Shown here: positions 17,260 through 25,579 of the stretch, piece by piece
How positions within the stretch are numbered: position 1 is the first letter of the stretch
Layout: each line of letters starts with the position of its first letter
From: Pollutimonas subterranea
GTDB lineage: Bacteria; Pseudomonadota; Gammaproteobacteria; Burkholderiales; Burkholderiaceae_B
Direction: 5' to 3'
Assembly (NCBI RefSeq): GCF_002849655.1
Contig: NZ_PDNW01000008.1
Coordinates: 124,001-188,000 of the forward strand
Length of the DNA stretch: 64,000 nucleotides
The notes under the pieces: generated by a model
What the model saw: only the letters and a program-made list of their open reading frames with translations
Database searches by the model: none
Told to the model about the DNA's origin: nothing
Translations under genes and position numbers: made by a program

Positions 17260-18228
17260 CTAAGGGACTGGAGTGACGATGCTGCCAAACTTCTTTATCT
17301 CCCCCGAGATATATTTGTCGAAGTCGGTTAACTGTACAGATTTTGGCACTAGGCCCTGGCTCTCGAGCTGCTTCCTGACATTCGGATCTTTGTTGATTTC
17401 CTCTAACTGCTGTGCAAAGTACGCCTTTACGGATGCGTCTGTCCGACCATTCATAATGACGCCATACCAAATCGCATAATCGAAGTCCTTTACGCCTTGT
17501 TCGTGCAAGGTCGGTACATCCGGCAGCGATTCCGACCGCTCCATGCTTGTCACGCCCAGCGCGCGCAGTTGCCCGGACTTGATGAAAGGTAATGCCAATG
17601 CGATGGGCGGGAAGGACACATCAATGCGTCCTGCAACCACTTCCGATACACCCTCTTGCACTCCCTTGTATGGAATGTGGGTGATTGTGGTTCCCGTTTG
17701 CTGCGTGAAATACCTGCCCACCAAATCAGTGGCGGAGTTCATGCCGGCGGATCCATAGTTTAAGTGGCTATCTTGCTTTTTCCCTGCGGTGATAAGGTCT
17801 TGCAGGTTTTTGTAGGGGCTTTTCGAGTTCACCACGAGCAAGGTCGGTGAGTAGGCAATCTGAATTACCCCTGAGAGGTCCTTTTCCGTGTCGTACGGGA
17901 GATTCTTTTGTACCGAGGGCGCCACCGCGTATGACGACGAGACGAATAGCAAGGTATTGCTATCCGGCTTTTCGTTCAATAGGCGCTGGGTCCCAACGGT
18001 GCCGCCTGCACCCGGCCGATTCTCGACAACGACAGGCTGGCCGATTTTCTTGGACAGCTCGTCCGAATAAATGCGCGCAATGAGGTCGATCAGCGCGCCT
18101 GGGCTGAAGGGGACGATTACCTTGACGGGCTGCTCGATTTTGACGGCTTGCTGTGCGACTGCCATGCTGCCGAAACCGACTCCAATGGAAAAAGCCGCCA
18201 ATTTCACAAATCTTGTCTTCCACAACAT
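17260..18228 (-). CDS. Bug/TctC-family periplasmic solute receptor
   Basis: A 322-residue Bug receptor. The frame runs on upstream into the next gene, but ATG 18228 is preceded by GGAGGTGAGTAT and starts a good signal peptide (MLWKTRFVKLAAFSIGVGFGSMAVAQ). The ligand loop is PFSPGALIDLIAR, with Ala and Leu where most Bug proteins have Gly and Ser/Thr. Its positions downstream of the carboxymuconolactone-decarboxylase-like gene (40-base gap) and upstream of the MFS gene place it in the double-TPP-enzyme cluster. Confidence 0.92.
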   Translation of the reverse strand: MLWKTRFVKLAAFSIGVGFGSMAVAQQAVKIEQPVKVIVPFSPGALIDLIARIYSDELSKKIGQPVVVENRPGAGGTVGTQRLLNEKPDSNTLLFVSSSYAVAPSVQKNLPYDTEKDLSGVIQIAYSPTLLVVNSKSPYKNLQDLITAGKKQDSHLNYGSAGMNSATDLVGRYFTQQTGTTITHIPYKGVQEGVSEVVAGRIDVSFPPIALALPFIKSGQLRALGVTSMERSESLPDVPTLHEQGVKDFDYAIWYGVIMNGRTDASVKAYFAQQLEEINKDPNVRKQLESQGLVPKSVQLTDFDKYISGEIKKFGSIVTPVP

Positions 18229-18268
18229 ATACTCACCTCCGGGTGTTGGTTCTAAAATCGATTTCTGC

Positions 18269-18646
18269 TTATTGTTTTTCTGCTGATTCGAGCTCTTCCA
18301 TGAGAATCGGAATCGCAAGATTGCAGGCATGAATGCCCATGACCGTGGTCAGCTGTATCACCTCCACGATCTCCTCACGCGTTGCGCCCGCTTTAAGCGC
18401 GTTCTTCATGTGACGGCGGACTCCGGGCGCATATAAGTGCGTCGTGGCGGCATTGATGGCCACCATGATCAGTTCCTTGAACTTCTGGGGTAGCGGGCCA
18501 TTTTTATGGGGCACACTTCTAAAGTTCAGATAGGCTTCCATGAACTCCGGGTCCAGGGCTCGCATCTGGTCCCACAAGGGGTTCCAGTCGCCCTTGGCGA
18601 TGTGCTCTTCGCAGAGCGGTGTGGCAGTCTTGTTTGCTTCCTGCAT
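18269..18646 (-). CDS. carboxymuconolactone decarboxylase/AhpD-like protein
   Basis: A 125-residue all-helical protein of the carboxymuconolactone-decarboxylase superfamily, with the core segment INAATTHLYAPGVRRHMKNALKAGATREEIVEVIQL. The CxxC pair of AhpD-type peroxidases is replaced by LYAP, so thiol redox activity is unlikely. Many small members of this type are found in catabolic operons with unclear roles. ATG 18646 follows GGAGGAAACATTCAA; an earlier ATG at 18688 would overlap the GMC gene. It lies between the GMC oxidoreductase and Bug genes on the same strand. Confidence 0.85.
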   Translation of the reverse strand: MQEANKTATPLCEEHIAKGDWNPLWDQMRALDPEFMEAYLNFRSVPHKNGPLPQKFKELIMVAINAATTHLYAPGVRRHMKNALKAGATREEIVEVIQLTTVMGIHACNLAIPILMEELESAEKQ

Positions 18647-18671
18647 TTGAATGTTTCCTCCATGATTCAAG

Positions 18672-20342
18672 TCATGCAACGCTGGCATTTGCAGCAGCGC
18701 TTTTCAGGTGGGCCGCATCTTCCAGGAGGAAGTCCGCGGCGCGCTCGCCTATCATCATGGCGGGGGCGTGGGTGTTCGATGATGCGATAGTGGGCATAAC
18801 CGAAATATCGGCGACGCGTAGTCCGGCAATCCCATGTACCCGTAGGCGCGAATCCACCACCGACGATTCAGGGTTTGCACCCATCCGGCAAGTTCCGACG
18901 GTGTGCCAAGCCGTCTGGCCGATTTGCCGGGCGTAATCCAGCAATTCGTCATGGCTGTCCACAGCCGGGCCTGGGCGTTGTTCGGATTCGATCACCGATG
19001 CGAAAGCGGACTGGATAGAGATCTTCCGGATCAGTCGTAGCAGCCCGACTACTGTTTCCTGATCCTCCTGATCTTGAAGGTAGTTGGGTTGAATGACAGG
19101 GGCAATCAGTGGGTCGGCTGACCTGACATGCACTGAGCCGCGGGACTTGGGATAGAGCTTGAAGCCGCCAATCGAGAAGCCAGACCAGGGATCTATTCCC
19201 GCTCCCGGCGATCTTGAATACCGATCTTTGCCACTGATGTGGTAGATGCGCACCATGACGTCCGGGTGGCCCAAGGTGTCTTGTGTACGGGCGATCGCAT
19301 GGGCGGTCGACGAGGTGCTGGCCAGCAGACCCTTGCGGGTCAGCAGATACTGCAGGCCGACTAGCACCTTGGTCAGAGGGCTGTGCATCAAATCGTTGAT
19401 GGTGCCTGATAGATGGCTACGGAAAGCGCATCGCACCTGGAGGTGATCACTCATGTTTTCACCGACTGCAGGCAGTTCATGTTGCAACGCGACGCCTGCC
19501 GCCTCGAGCACCCCATGACGCCCAATCCCGGATAGCTCGAGTAGCTGTGGAGACTGGATCGCGCCGGCGCAAAGAATGACTTCTCCCTTGGTGCCGGCAC
19601 GGATGACCTTGCCTTGCCAATGGTAGTCAACGCCTACGCAGCGCTTGTTCGAGATGCATACTCGCTGCACGATGGCGTTGGTGCGCACCACGAGGTTGGG
19701 CCGTTTAAGCGCGGGCTTGAGGTACGATACCGCGGAACTCCAGCGCCTGCCGTTGAGCGCGTTCTGTTCGAGATAGCGAACGCCCTCATAGTCCACACTG
19801 TTATAGTCGGCGGTCGTCGGGATGCCGGCTTGGCGACACGCTTCAATATAGGCGTCGGAAATCGGGTCTGTGTCGACCGCAGCCCGGTCAAGTATCGGCA
19901 CCAGTCCGTCTTTGCCGCGATTGGGACTGCTGCTATAGACATTTTTCTCTAGCCGCTTGAAGCAGGGCAATAGGTCGTTGAACGACCACCCGCTCACACC
20001 AAGCTGCTGCCACGAATCGTATTCTTTCGGATCACCCCAAACATAAGCCATACCGTTCAGGGCACTGGAACCCCCAAGGACTTTTCCGCGGGGCCAGTAG
20101 ATCCGCTGTTGTTTCATGCTTTCTTGCGGCTCGGTCTCAAACTTCCATACGTACTTGCTGTTAGTCAGCAGCTTGCCAACCCCCAGCGGAACATGGATCC
20201 AGACGTTGTCGTCCTTGCCACCCGCTTCGAGCAGCAGTACGCGATTACGGCCGCTTTCGGTCAGTCGATAAGCCAACGCACAACCGGCGGATCCAGCTCC
20301 GACGACGATGAAGTCGTACTGTTCTTCTTCCCGTGGCATCAT
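18672..20342 (-). CDS. GMC-family FAD-dependent oxidoreductase
   Basis: A 556-residue glucose-methanol-choline oxidoreductase. The FAD dinucleotide fold is at the N-terminus (FIVVGAGSAGCALAYRL), with GMC signature 1 (RGKVLGGSSALNGM), signature 2 (GAIQSPQLLELSGIG), the catalytic His in QTAWHTVGTCRMG and the second active-site block SSNTHAPAMMIGERAAD. It should oxidise an alcohol to an aldehyde, passing electrons to quinone or another acceptor. The start ATG (20342) overlaps the stop of TPP enzyme 1 as ATGATGA, a sign of translational coupling. No signal peptide is evident. An aldehyde dehydrogenase lies in the same cluster, consistent with alcohol-aldehyde-acid oxidation. Confidence 0.93.
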   Translation of the reverse strand: MMPREEEQYDFIVVGAGSAGCALAYRLTESGRNRVLLLEAGGKDDNVWIHVPLGVGKLLTNSKYVWKFETEPQESMKQQRIYWPRGKVLGGSSALNGMAYVWGDPKEYDSWQQLGVSGWSFNDLLPCFKRLEKNVYSSSPNRGKDGLVPILDRAAVDTDPISDAYIEACRQAGIPTTADYNSVDYEGVRYLEQNALNGRRWSSAVSYLKPALKRPNLVVRTNAIVQRVCISNKRCVGVDYHWQGKVIRAGTKGEVILCAGAIQSPQLLELSGIGRHGVLEAAGVALQHELPAVGENMSDHLQVRCAFRSHLSGTINDLMHSPLTKVLVGLQYLLTRKGLLASTSSTAHAIARTQDTLGHPDVMVRIYHISGKDRYSRSPGAGIDPWSGFSIGGFKLYPKSRGSVHVRSADPLIAPVIQPNYLQDQEDQETVVGLLRLIRKISIQSAFASVIESEQRPGPAVDSHDELLDYARQIGQTAWHTVGTCRMGANPESSVVDSRLRVHGIAGLRVADISVMPTIASSNTHAPAMMIGERAADFLLEDAAHLKSAAANASVA

Positions 20343-22033
20343 GACTTGGCCGCCCGGTGCTTGAAGGAGTCGCGGCGAAAGCTGTAGAGCGCGTTCGGAT
20401 CCATCTTCACATCGACGATGGCGGGCCGGCCGCATGCAATTGCTTCCTTCAGGACCGCAGCGAGATCCTCGGCTTTTTCAACGCGGTATCCTTTAGCACC
20501 CCATAGTTCGGCCAGCTTGTCATAGGCCGGATTAGGAACATCCGCGCCAATATATCGCTCACCGAAGAAATCACGCTGATAGGCCTTTTCGGCACCCCAG
20601 CATCCGTTATTCATGACGACGCAGACGGTGTTGATGCCGTACTGGACCGCAGTCCCGATTTCGCTGGTAGTCATGCCGAAACCGCCGTCGCCCATCAGGC
20701 TGATGACCGGACGCTCCGGGCACGCCAGCTTGATGCCAAGCCCACATGCATACGAGAACCCGACAAGTCCGAAATCCAGGGGGGTGAAGAGCGACGGGGT
20801 CATGCCGTAATTCAATGCATCTGTCGCCTGCAGGCAAAGCGTACCGGCGTCCATGGTGTACATCGCGTCTTCCGGCATGATCTCCCGCATGACGTTGAAC
20901 AGGAAGGCCGGTTTGATCGGAGTCGTGGCCTCGCTGCTGCTCTTCTTGCGCTCACTAATGAAGTCGCTACGCGCTTGCTTGAATGCATCCGTCCAGGCGT
21001 TGACGGAGAGTTCGGGCTTGTGATGGGCCAGCAGTTTTTCCAGTTCGCTTGCGACATTGGCGGCAGAACCCATGATGCCGATCTCGACCGGGAAGAAGCG
21101 TCCGATCGCGCCCGGGTCCTCGTCAACCTGGATGATCGCGGCATCCTTATTGAGATTGTCGTAGGTGTAGAAAGTCGTGTTGAAGCCGATCCGGGTCCCG
21201 AGCGCCAGAATCACGTCGGCACGCTTCATCAAGTCTGACGCCACGCTATTGCCGCGAGGGCCGACCTGACCTGCATAAAGCGAATGGCCGGCAGGAATAG
21301 CGTCGCCATGCCCGGGAGACATCACGATAGGCACATTGAGCCGTTCAGCCAGCCGCTCTACGACCGCATGGCAGCGCGTGTTCTTTACGCCACCGCCCAC
21401 CAATATGAGCGGTTGTGCGGCGTTCATGAGCAGTTTCGCGGCATTCCCGATTTGTTCGATATCCCCCGTGAAGCCACCTGTAAAGCTCCTTCCCTTGTTA
21501 TCAAAGCCCTCTGCAAAATCCGCCGTTTCGGCGAGCAGATCCCTGGGAAGATTGAGCAATACCGGCCCGCGTCGAGGGGACAACGCCGTTCGAAACGCTT
21601 CGCGCATCATCTCCGGAATACGGTTGGTATGCGTAAGCGTCAAGGTTTTCTTCGTAATGGGCTTGAATAAAGCCTGCTGATCGACTTCCTGGAAAGCGTC
21701 CCGGTAGATATGGGCGGACGAAAGCGATCCTGCCAACGCAACCACCGGAGAAAAAGCGGCATAAGCCTGGCCAAGGCCGGTGACCAGGTTGGTGGCGCCG
21801 GGCCCATTCTGTCCGGCAAGAAAGACGCCGGCTTGGCCGGATGCACGGGCATAGCCGTCAGCCATGTGAACCCCGGTACGCTCATCGCGCACACCAATAA
21901 AGCGTATGGCGTCTGAATCGTAAAGCGCGTCAAAAATTTCCATGCCGGCCGAGCCGATCAGGCCGAATACGTGATCTACGTTCTGCGCCTTAAGGCTTTC
22001 CACTACCGCTGCGCCACCTGTCATTGAAGTCAT
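20339..22033 (-). CDS. thiamine-diphosphate enzyme 1 (acetolactate synthase/sulfoacetaldehyde acetyltransferase-like)
   Basis: A 564-residue three-domain TPP enzyme. The catalytic Glu51 is in VRDERTGVHMADGYARASG. The central domain carries the VDEDPGAIGR segment. The TPP/Mg motif GDGGFGMTTSEIGTAVQYGINTV...NNGCWG is near residues 450-480. Family members ligate or decarboxylate 2-oxoacids (acetolactate synthase, glyoxylate carboligase, sulfoacetaldehyde acetyltransferase, benzoylformate decarboxylase). No regulatory small subunit is nearby, so a catabolic role is likely. Ribosome site GGAGTAGTAT. A GntR-type palindrome lies 24 bases upstream of the start. It overlaps the GMC gene and shares the cluster with a second, clearly different TPP enzyme. 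Confidence 0.9.
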   Translation of the reverse strand: MTSMTGGAAVVESLKAQNVDHVFGLIGSAGMEIFDALYDSDAIRFIGVRDERTGVHMADGYARASGQAGVFLAGQNGPGATNLVTGLGQAYAAFSPVVALAGSLSSAHIYRDAFQEVDQQALFKPITKKTLTLTHTNRIPEMMREAFRTALSPRRGPVLLNLPRDLLAETADFAEGFDNKGRSFTGGFTGDIEQIGNAAKLLMNAAQPLILVGGGVKNTRCHAVVERLAERLNVPIVMSPGHGDAIPAGHSLYAGQVGPRGNSVASDLMKRADVILALGTRIGFNTTFYTYDNLNKDAAIIQVDEDPGAIGRFFPVEIGIMGSAANVASELEKLLAHHKPELSVNAWTDAFKQARSDFISERKKSSSEATTPIKPAFLFNVMREIMPEDAMYTMDAGTLCLQATDALNYGMTPSLFTPLDFGLVGFSYACGLGIKLACPERPVISLMGDGGFGMTTSEIGTAVQYGINTVCVVMNNGCWGAEKAYQRDFFGERYIGADVPNPAYDKLAELWGAKGYRVEKAEDLAAVLKEAIACGRPAIVDVKMDPNALYSFRRDSFKHRAAKS

Positions 22034-22057
22034 ATACTACTCCGTTGTTGATTTTAC

Positions 22058-22071
22058 TAATGTCGACATTA
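22058..22071. promoter_or_regulatory. GntR/FadR-type operator, copy 1
   Basis: TAATGTCGACATTA is a perfect 14-base palindrome lying between the GntR gene and TPP enzyme 1. A TATAAT on the minus strand (22073-22068) overlaps its right edge, so bound regulator would block the promoter. The GTCGAC core inside an AT-rich palindrome fits FadR-subfamily operators. The identical sequence occurs at 28201-28214. Confidence 0.65.
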
Positions 22072-22105
22072 TAGTCGATGTCTTATTCACTTGGGGATTT
22101 TTACT

Positions 22106-22810
22106 TCAGTCTTGGGTTATTTCGGATCCGGTGCGCGTTGCGTCCTGGCTTTCACCAAGAAAGACCTTGAGCGCACCGCTACGGTTAGCCAGTGCCAGCC
22201 GACGGTGAACTTCGGCCGCCTCTTGTCCGTCACCGCTTTCGATTGCATCGACCAATCGTTTCCACATCTTGAGCGACACACGGCGACGACCTTCATCCTG
22301 CAAGCCCATGCGGACATAGCGGCCAATTCGTTGGGCAAAGTCGCTGATGTAGTACGCGAGCACCTCGTTTTGCGAGAGAGCGGCGATGGTGGATACTGTT
22401 TCTCCACTCAATGCCGTGTACTTCGCGGTGTTGCCGACATTCGCTTCGAGTCGCGTCAGTAACGAGCGCAACTTGGCGATGTCTTTGGAGTTCGAATGTT
22501 CGGCGGCAAGACGCGAGGCGCTGGAAAGCAGGCTGGCACGAACCTCGAAAAGATCTTCCAGTTCTTTCACTGAAAGCTTGGTGACATGGGCGCCGTGCTG
22601 TGGCCGGATTTTCACCAGGCCTCGTTGCTCCAGCAGCCGCAACGCCTCGCGGATGGTGGCGCGGCTTACCTGGAACGATTCGGCCAGTTCTGTTTCCCTC
22701 AAGCGTTCGCCAGGCATGAAACCCCCATCCAGAATTGTTTCAGCAATCTGGTCGGAAATTTGTAGCGGTAAAGTACGCAGCGTACGTTCGGGGGAAAAAC
22801 GACTATTCAT
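22106..22810 (-). CDS. GntR-family (FadR subfamily, FCD domain) regulator
   Basis: A 234-residue regulator. The winged helix-turn-helix occupies about residues 10-76 (ILDGGFMPGERLRETELAESFQVSRATIREALRLLEQRGLV), followed by a helical FCD ligand-binding domain from about residue 85. Its C-terminal domain shows only part of the usual metal-binding Asp/His set. It is six bases after the aldo/keto reductase gene and thus co-transcribed with the upstream half of the cluster; the shared palindromes on both sides suggest it represses both halves and itself. Confidence 0.92.
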   Translation of the reverse strand: MNSRFSPERTLRTLPLQISDQIAETILDGGFMPGERLRETELAESFQVSRATIREALRLLEQRGLVKIRPQHGAHVTKLSVKELEDLFEVRASLLSSASRLAAEHSNSKDIAKLRSLLTRLEANVGNTAKYTALSGETVSTIAALSQNEVLAYYISDFAQRIGRYVRMGLQDEGRRRVSLKMWKRLVDAIESGDGQEAAEVHRRLALANRSGALKVFLGESQDATRTGSEITQD

Positions 22811-22816
22811 TGATGC

Positions 22817-23800
22817 CTAGAGCCCAGTTCGCGAAAGCATATGCGCGGTGTGACGCTCGCCTTGTATGATGCCAGCTGCAAATAGTACATCAAGCGTGTC
22901 GATCACCGAGCGGGGAAGCGCGATCATCGCCGCCTGCGCATTCTCGCGTACTCGAACAGGATCACGCGTTCCCGGTATTACCAAAGGTTGTGTCGGGTGC
23001 GACATAACCCACGCGAGCGCCAGCTGCGACGGCTCGAGATCAAGCTCCGCAGCCAATTCACGCAACCTCGCCGCTGTCTTAAGGTTGGACCCCAGGTTTT
23101 CATTCTGAAACCGCGGAATGTTGCGCCGCATATCGCCTTCTGCAAACTCGCGATTGCCTGGCAAACTTCCGCTCAACAAACCCCTCCCGAGTGGGCTATA
23201 TGCAATAAACGAGACGCCCAGCTCGCGACAGACCGGCAGGATTTCCTCTTCCGGAAAGCGGCATGCGAGCGAATACTCAGTCTGCAGTGCAGCGATCGGA
23301 TGGACAAGGTGTGCACGCCGCAGCGTGTGCACATTAGTTTCAGAAAGCCCTATCGCAGCTATTTTCCCTTCCTCTACCAGTCGGCTTAATTCACCGACCG
23401 AATCCTCTATTGCAACCGCCCGATCGATACGATGCAAGTAGTATAGGTCTATGCGTTCGACGCCCAGCCGCTTGAGGCTGGCCTCGCATGCCTGCCGTAG
23501 ATAAGCGGGCGACCCGTCATTGGTTTGCTTACCGTCTTGATCCCGCGTCGCCCCGCCTTTGGTCGCTATGATGACCTTGTTGCGCACAGGCCGAAGCGTC
23601 TCGCCGATAAGACGCTCATTTTCTCCGTTGCCGTATACATCCGCGGTATCAAAGAAATTGATACCCGCATCGACGGCGGCAAGGAGGACCTCCCTGGCCT
23701 GGGTAACGCTAATCTCGCCGTAGACGCCCGTTAGAGCCATACAGCCAAGACCTACCCTGGAGGCCTTGAGCGGAGAACAACCTATATTCGCAAAGTCCAT
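22817..23800 (-). CDS. aldo/keto reductase
   Basis: A 327-residue NAD(P)H-dependent aldo/keto reductase. The catalytic tetrad is visible as Asp and Tyr in FFDTADVYGNGENE, Lys in VIIATKGG and His in DLYYLHRID. The cofactor end VIPGTRDPVRVRENAQAA is normal. ATG 23800 gives the usual MDFANIGCSPLKASRVGLG start; an ATG nine codons earlier is possible, and neither has a strong ribosome site. It would reduce an aldehyde, or run in reverse as a dehydrogenase, on the same substrates as the neighbouring GMC and aldehyde dehydrogenase proteins. It lies 41 bases after TPP enzyme 2 and six before the GntR gene. Confidence 0.9.
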   Translation of the reverse strand: MDFANIGCSPLKASRVGLGCMALTGVYGEISVTQAREVLLAAVDAGINFFDTADVYGNGENERLIGETLRPVRNKVIIATKGGATRDQDGKQTNDGSPAYLRQACEASLKRLGVERIDLYYLHRIDRAVAIEDSVGELSRLVEEGKIAAIGLSETNVHTLRRAHLVHPIAALQTEYSLACRFPEEEILPVCRELGVSFIAYSPLGRGLLSGSLPGNREFAEGDMRRNIPRFQNENLGSNLKTAARLRELAAELDLEPSQLALAWVMSHPTQPLVIPGTRDPVRVRENAQAAMIALPRSVIDTLDVLFAAGIIQGERHTAHMLSRTGL

Positions 23801-23841
23801 TAACGCATCGCCGCTTGGGCGCTCCATAGAAGGGTAGTAGC

Positions 23842-25539
23842 CTAGTAACGACGGAAGTCAGCCAAGGGGCGACTGGCCATTTCGCGAATGCCGACGTTGA
23901 GTAAAGCCGGCCCCGGTGCCGCAATGAATTCGTCGATGACTGCGTCGAGGTCCTGGACACGATCCACATGAAAGCCCTTGGCACCCATCATCTCCGCGAA
24001 GCGATCGTAACGGATACGGGCCAACTCACATCCGACGTGGGCGCCATACTCATTGAGCTGTAAACGTTTCTCGATACCCCACGCGGCATCATTGCCTAGA
24101 ATGATCTTGATGGGCAGCTGCTTTTGCACCGCGACCTCAAGATCCCAGGAATAGAAAGCGAACCCGCCGTCGCCGATGAAGACCCACGTCTGCCCGGCAT
24201 CATGTGCGATCTGGCTTCCTATACCCAGCGGTAAAGAGCCACCCAGATTGCCGATTAGAACGGCGTCCATCCATCGCCCTGGTGCAAGTGCAGAGAAATA
24301 GGCGCGCGGCCAGTGAACGAAATCACCGGCGTCTATGATGATGCCCGTATCGGAGGTACGGTGGCGATCGAGGCTGCGACACACCTGCAGCGGGTGGATG
24401 GAATCGTCTACCGCGGCATGCTTCTCCGCCTGCACGGCCCAGTCACCCTTTTCTGCTGCAAACTGCTCTTTGAGCTCATTCCGCCACGTCACCCATGCCT
24501 CCGGGGCTACATTCAATTTGTCAGCCAGCTCGACGAGCACCGGACTAGGCGGGCCTAGTACCGATAGCTGGTTTTGACGGCAGCGATTCAGGTGTGTTGC
24601 ATCGTCACTGATCTGAATAATATTGACATCGGGCTTGATGAGTTGCTCTCGGCCGAAGCATGTATGAAAGTCGATGGTGCTGCCAACCAGGAGTATGGTG
24701 TCGGCCCGTATCGCCGCACGAAAAATCCGATTAAAGAACGGATCCGCGTAGCCAAAGCAGTTCTGTCCGTCATCGGGAACCAGCCCTCGCGCCTGATCGA
24801 TCGTAAATACCGGAATACCCAGCCGCGTTATGGCTCGCTGAAGGTCGTCAGTGACCGTATGTCGCGCGCCGCTACCAAGAATCATGATAGGCGTTTTGGC
24901 CGCCTTCAGAAGCTGTTCGATATCATCCAGTACTTCAGCCTGCAGGCTCACATTCGGGCGAACCGGCTTACGCCTGACAACATCACGTACATGGTCGCCG
25001 GGATAGTCACGCGGTGCGGAGGTGACGGGAAGATCCAGTACATCCGCGGGGACGGAGAGGCTCACGGCGCCAGGGGATCCTGTCGTAGCAATTTGAATGG
25101 CCTTGACGACCATTTCGGCCAGATGCTCCGACGAAGGAACCTCGAGGGACCACTTCGCGACCGGTCGCGCGAGATCCCCCTGCTCCAGTACCTGGGAGCC
25201 ACCGCGTTCCCGCTGATCTGTTGGTGTGAGTCCTGAAATCACCAGGACCGGAGATGTTGCGTTCGTGGCTACCGCCATACCGGTGAGCGCATTGGTATGC
25301 CCGGGACACCCCGTGACGAACGCAACGCCCAGTGTACCGGTTACCCGCGCCCAGGCATCCGCCATATGAACTGCACCAGACTCGCTGCGCGTACCGATAA
25401 TCTCGATGCCTTCCAGCGCTGCGGCCCGGTACAGTGAGTTGATATGGTCGCCGCATAGCCCGAAGGCGCGAGTTACCCCGTGCTGCTTAAGCGCGCGCGC
25501 CAGGAAGTAGGCGCCTGTGTTCACGATATCAGTGGTCAT
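23842..25539 (-). CDS. thiamine-diphosphate enzyme 2 (acetolactate synthase/decarboxylase-like)
   Basis: A 565-residue TPP enzyme with the same domain order as TPP enzyme 1 but a distinct sequence. Catalytic Glu53 is in GTRSESGAVHMADAWARVTG, and the TPP/Mg motif GDGGFAFYSWDLEVAVQKQ ends in GNDAAWG, with Asn-Asp in place of the more common Asn-Asn. The central segment carries QARGLVPDDGQNCFGYADPFFNRIFRAA, reminiscent of the oxalyl-CoA decarboxylase/benzaldehyde lyase branch. It follows the aldehyde dehydrogenase gene by 40 bases. Whether it works as decarboxylase or carboligase cannot be read from the sequence. Confidence 0.9.
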   Translation of the reverse strand: MTTDIVNTGAYFLARALKQHGVTRAFGLCGDHINSLYRAAALEGIEIIGTRSESGAVHMADAWARVTGTLGVAFVTGCPGHTNALTGMAVATNATSPVLVISGLTPTDQRERGGSQVLEQGDLARPVAKWSLEVPSSEHLAEMVVKAIQIATTGSPGAVSLSVPADVLDLPVTSAPRDYPGDHVRDVVRRKPVRPNVSLQAEVLDDIEQLLKAAKTPIMILGSGARHTVTDDLQRAITRLGIPVFTIDQARGLVPDDGQNCFGYADPFFNRIFRAAIRADTILLVGSTIDFHTCFGREQLIKPDVNIIQISDDATHLNRCRQNQLSVLGPPSPVLVELADKLNVAPEAWVTWRNELKEQFAAEKGDWAVQAEKHAAVDDSIHPLQVCRSLDRHRTSDTGIIIDAGDFVHWPRAYFSALAPGRWMDAVLIGNLGGSLPLGIGSQIAHDAGQTWVFIGDGGFAFYSWDLEVAVQKQLPIKIILGNDAAWGIEKRLQLNEYGAHVGCELARIRYDRFAEMMGAKGFHVDRVQDLDAVIDEFIAAPGPALLNVGIREMASRPLADFRRY

Positions 25540-25579
25540 ATTCCGCTCTCTTTTCGTCTAAGTTTTGTTTGGGTTCTTT

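Noticed and set aside
18269-18646. AhpD-type alkylhydroperoxidase
   Set aside because: The CxxC pair required for that activity is absent.
20339-25539. Acetolactate synthase for branched-chain amino acid synthesis
   Set aside because: No ilvN/ilvH small subunit or ilvC is near, and both TPP enzymes sit in a catabolic cluster with a GntR regulator.
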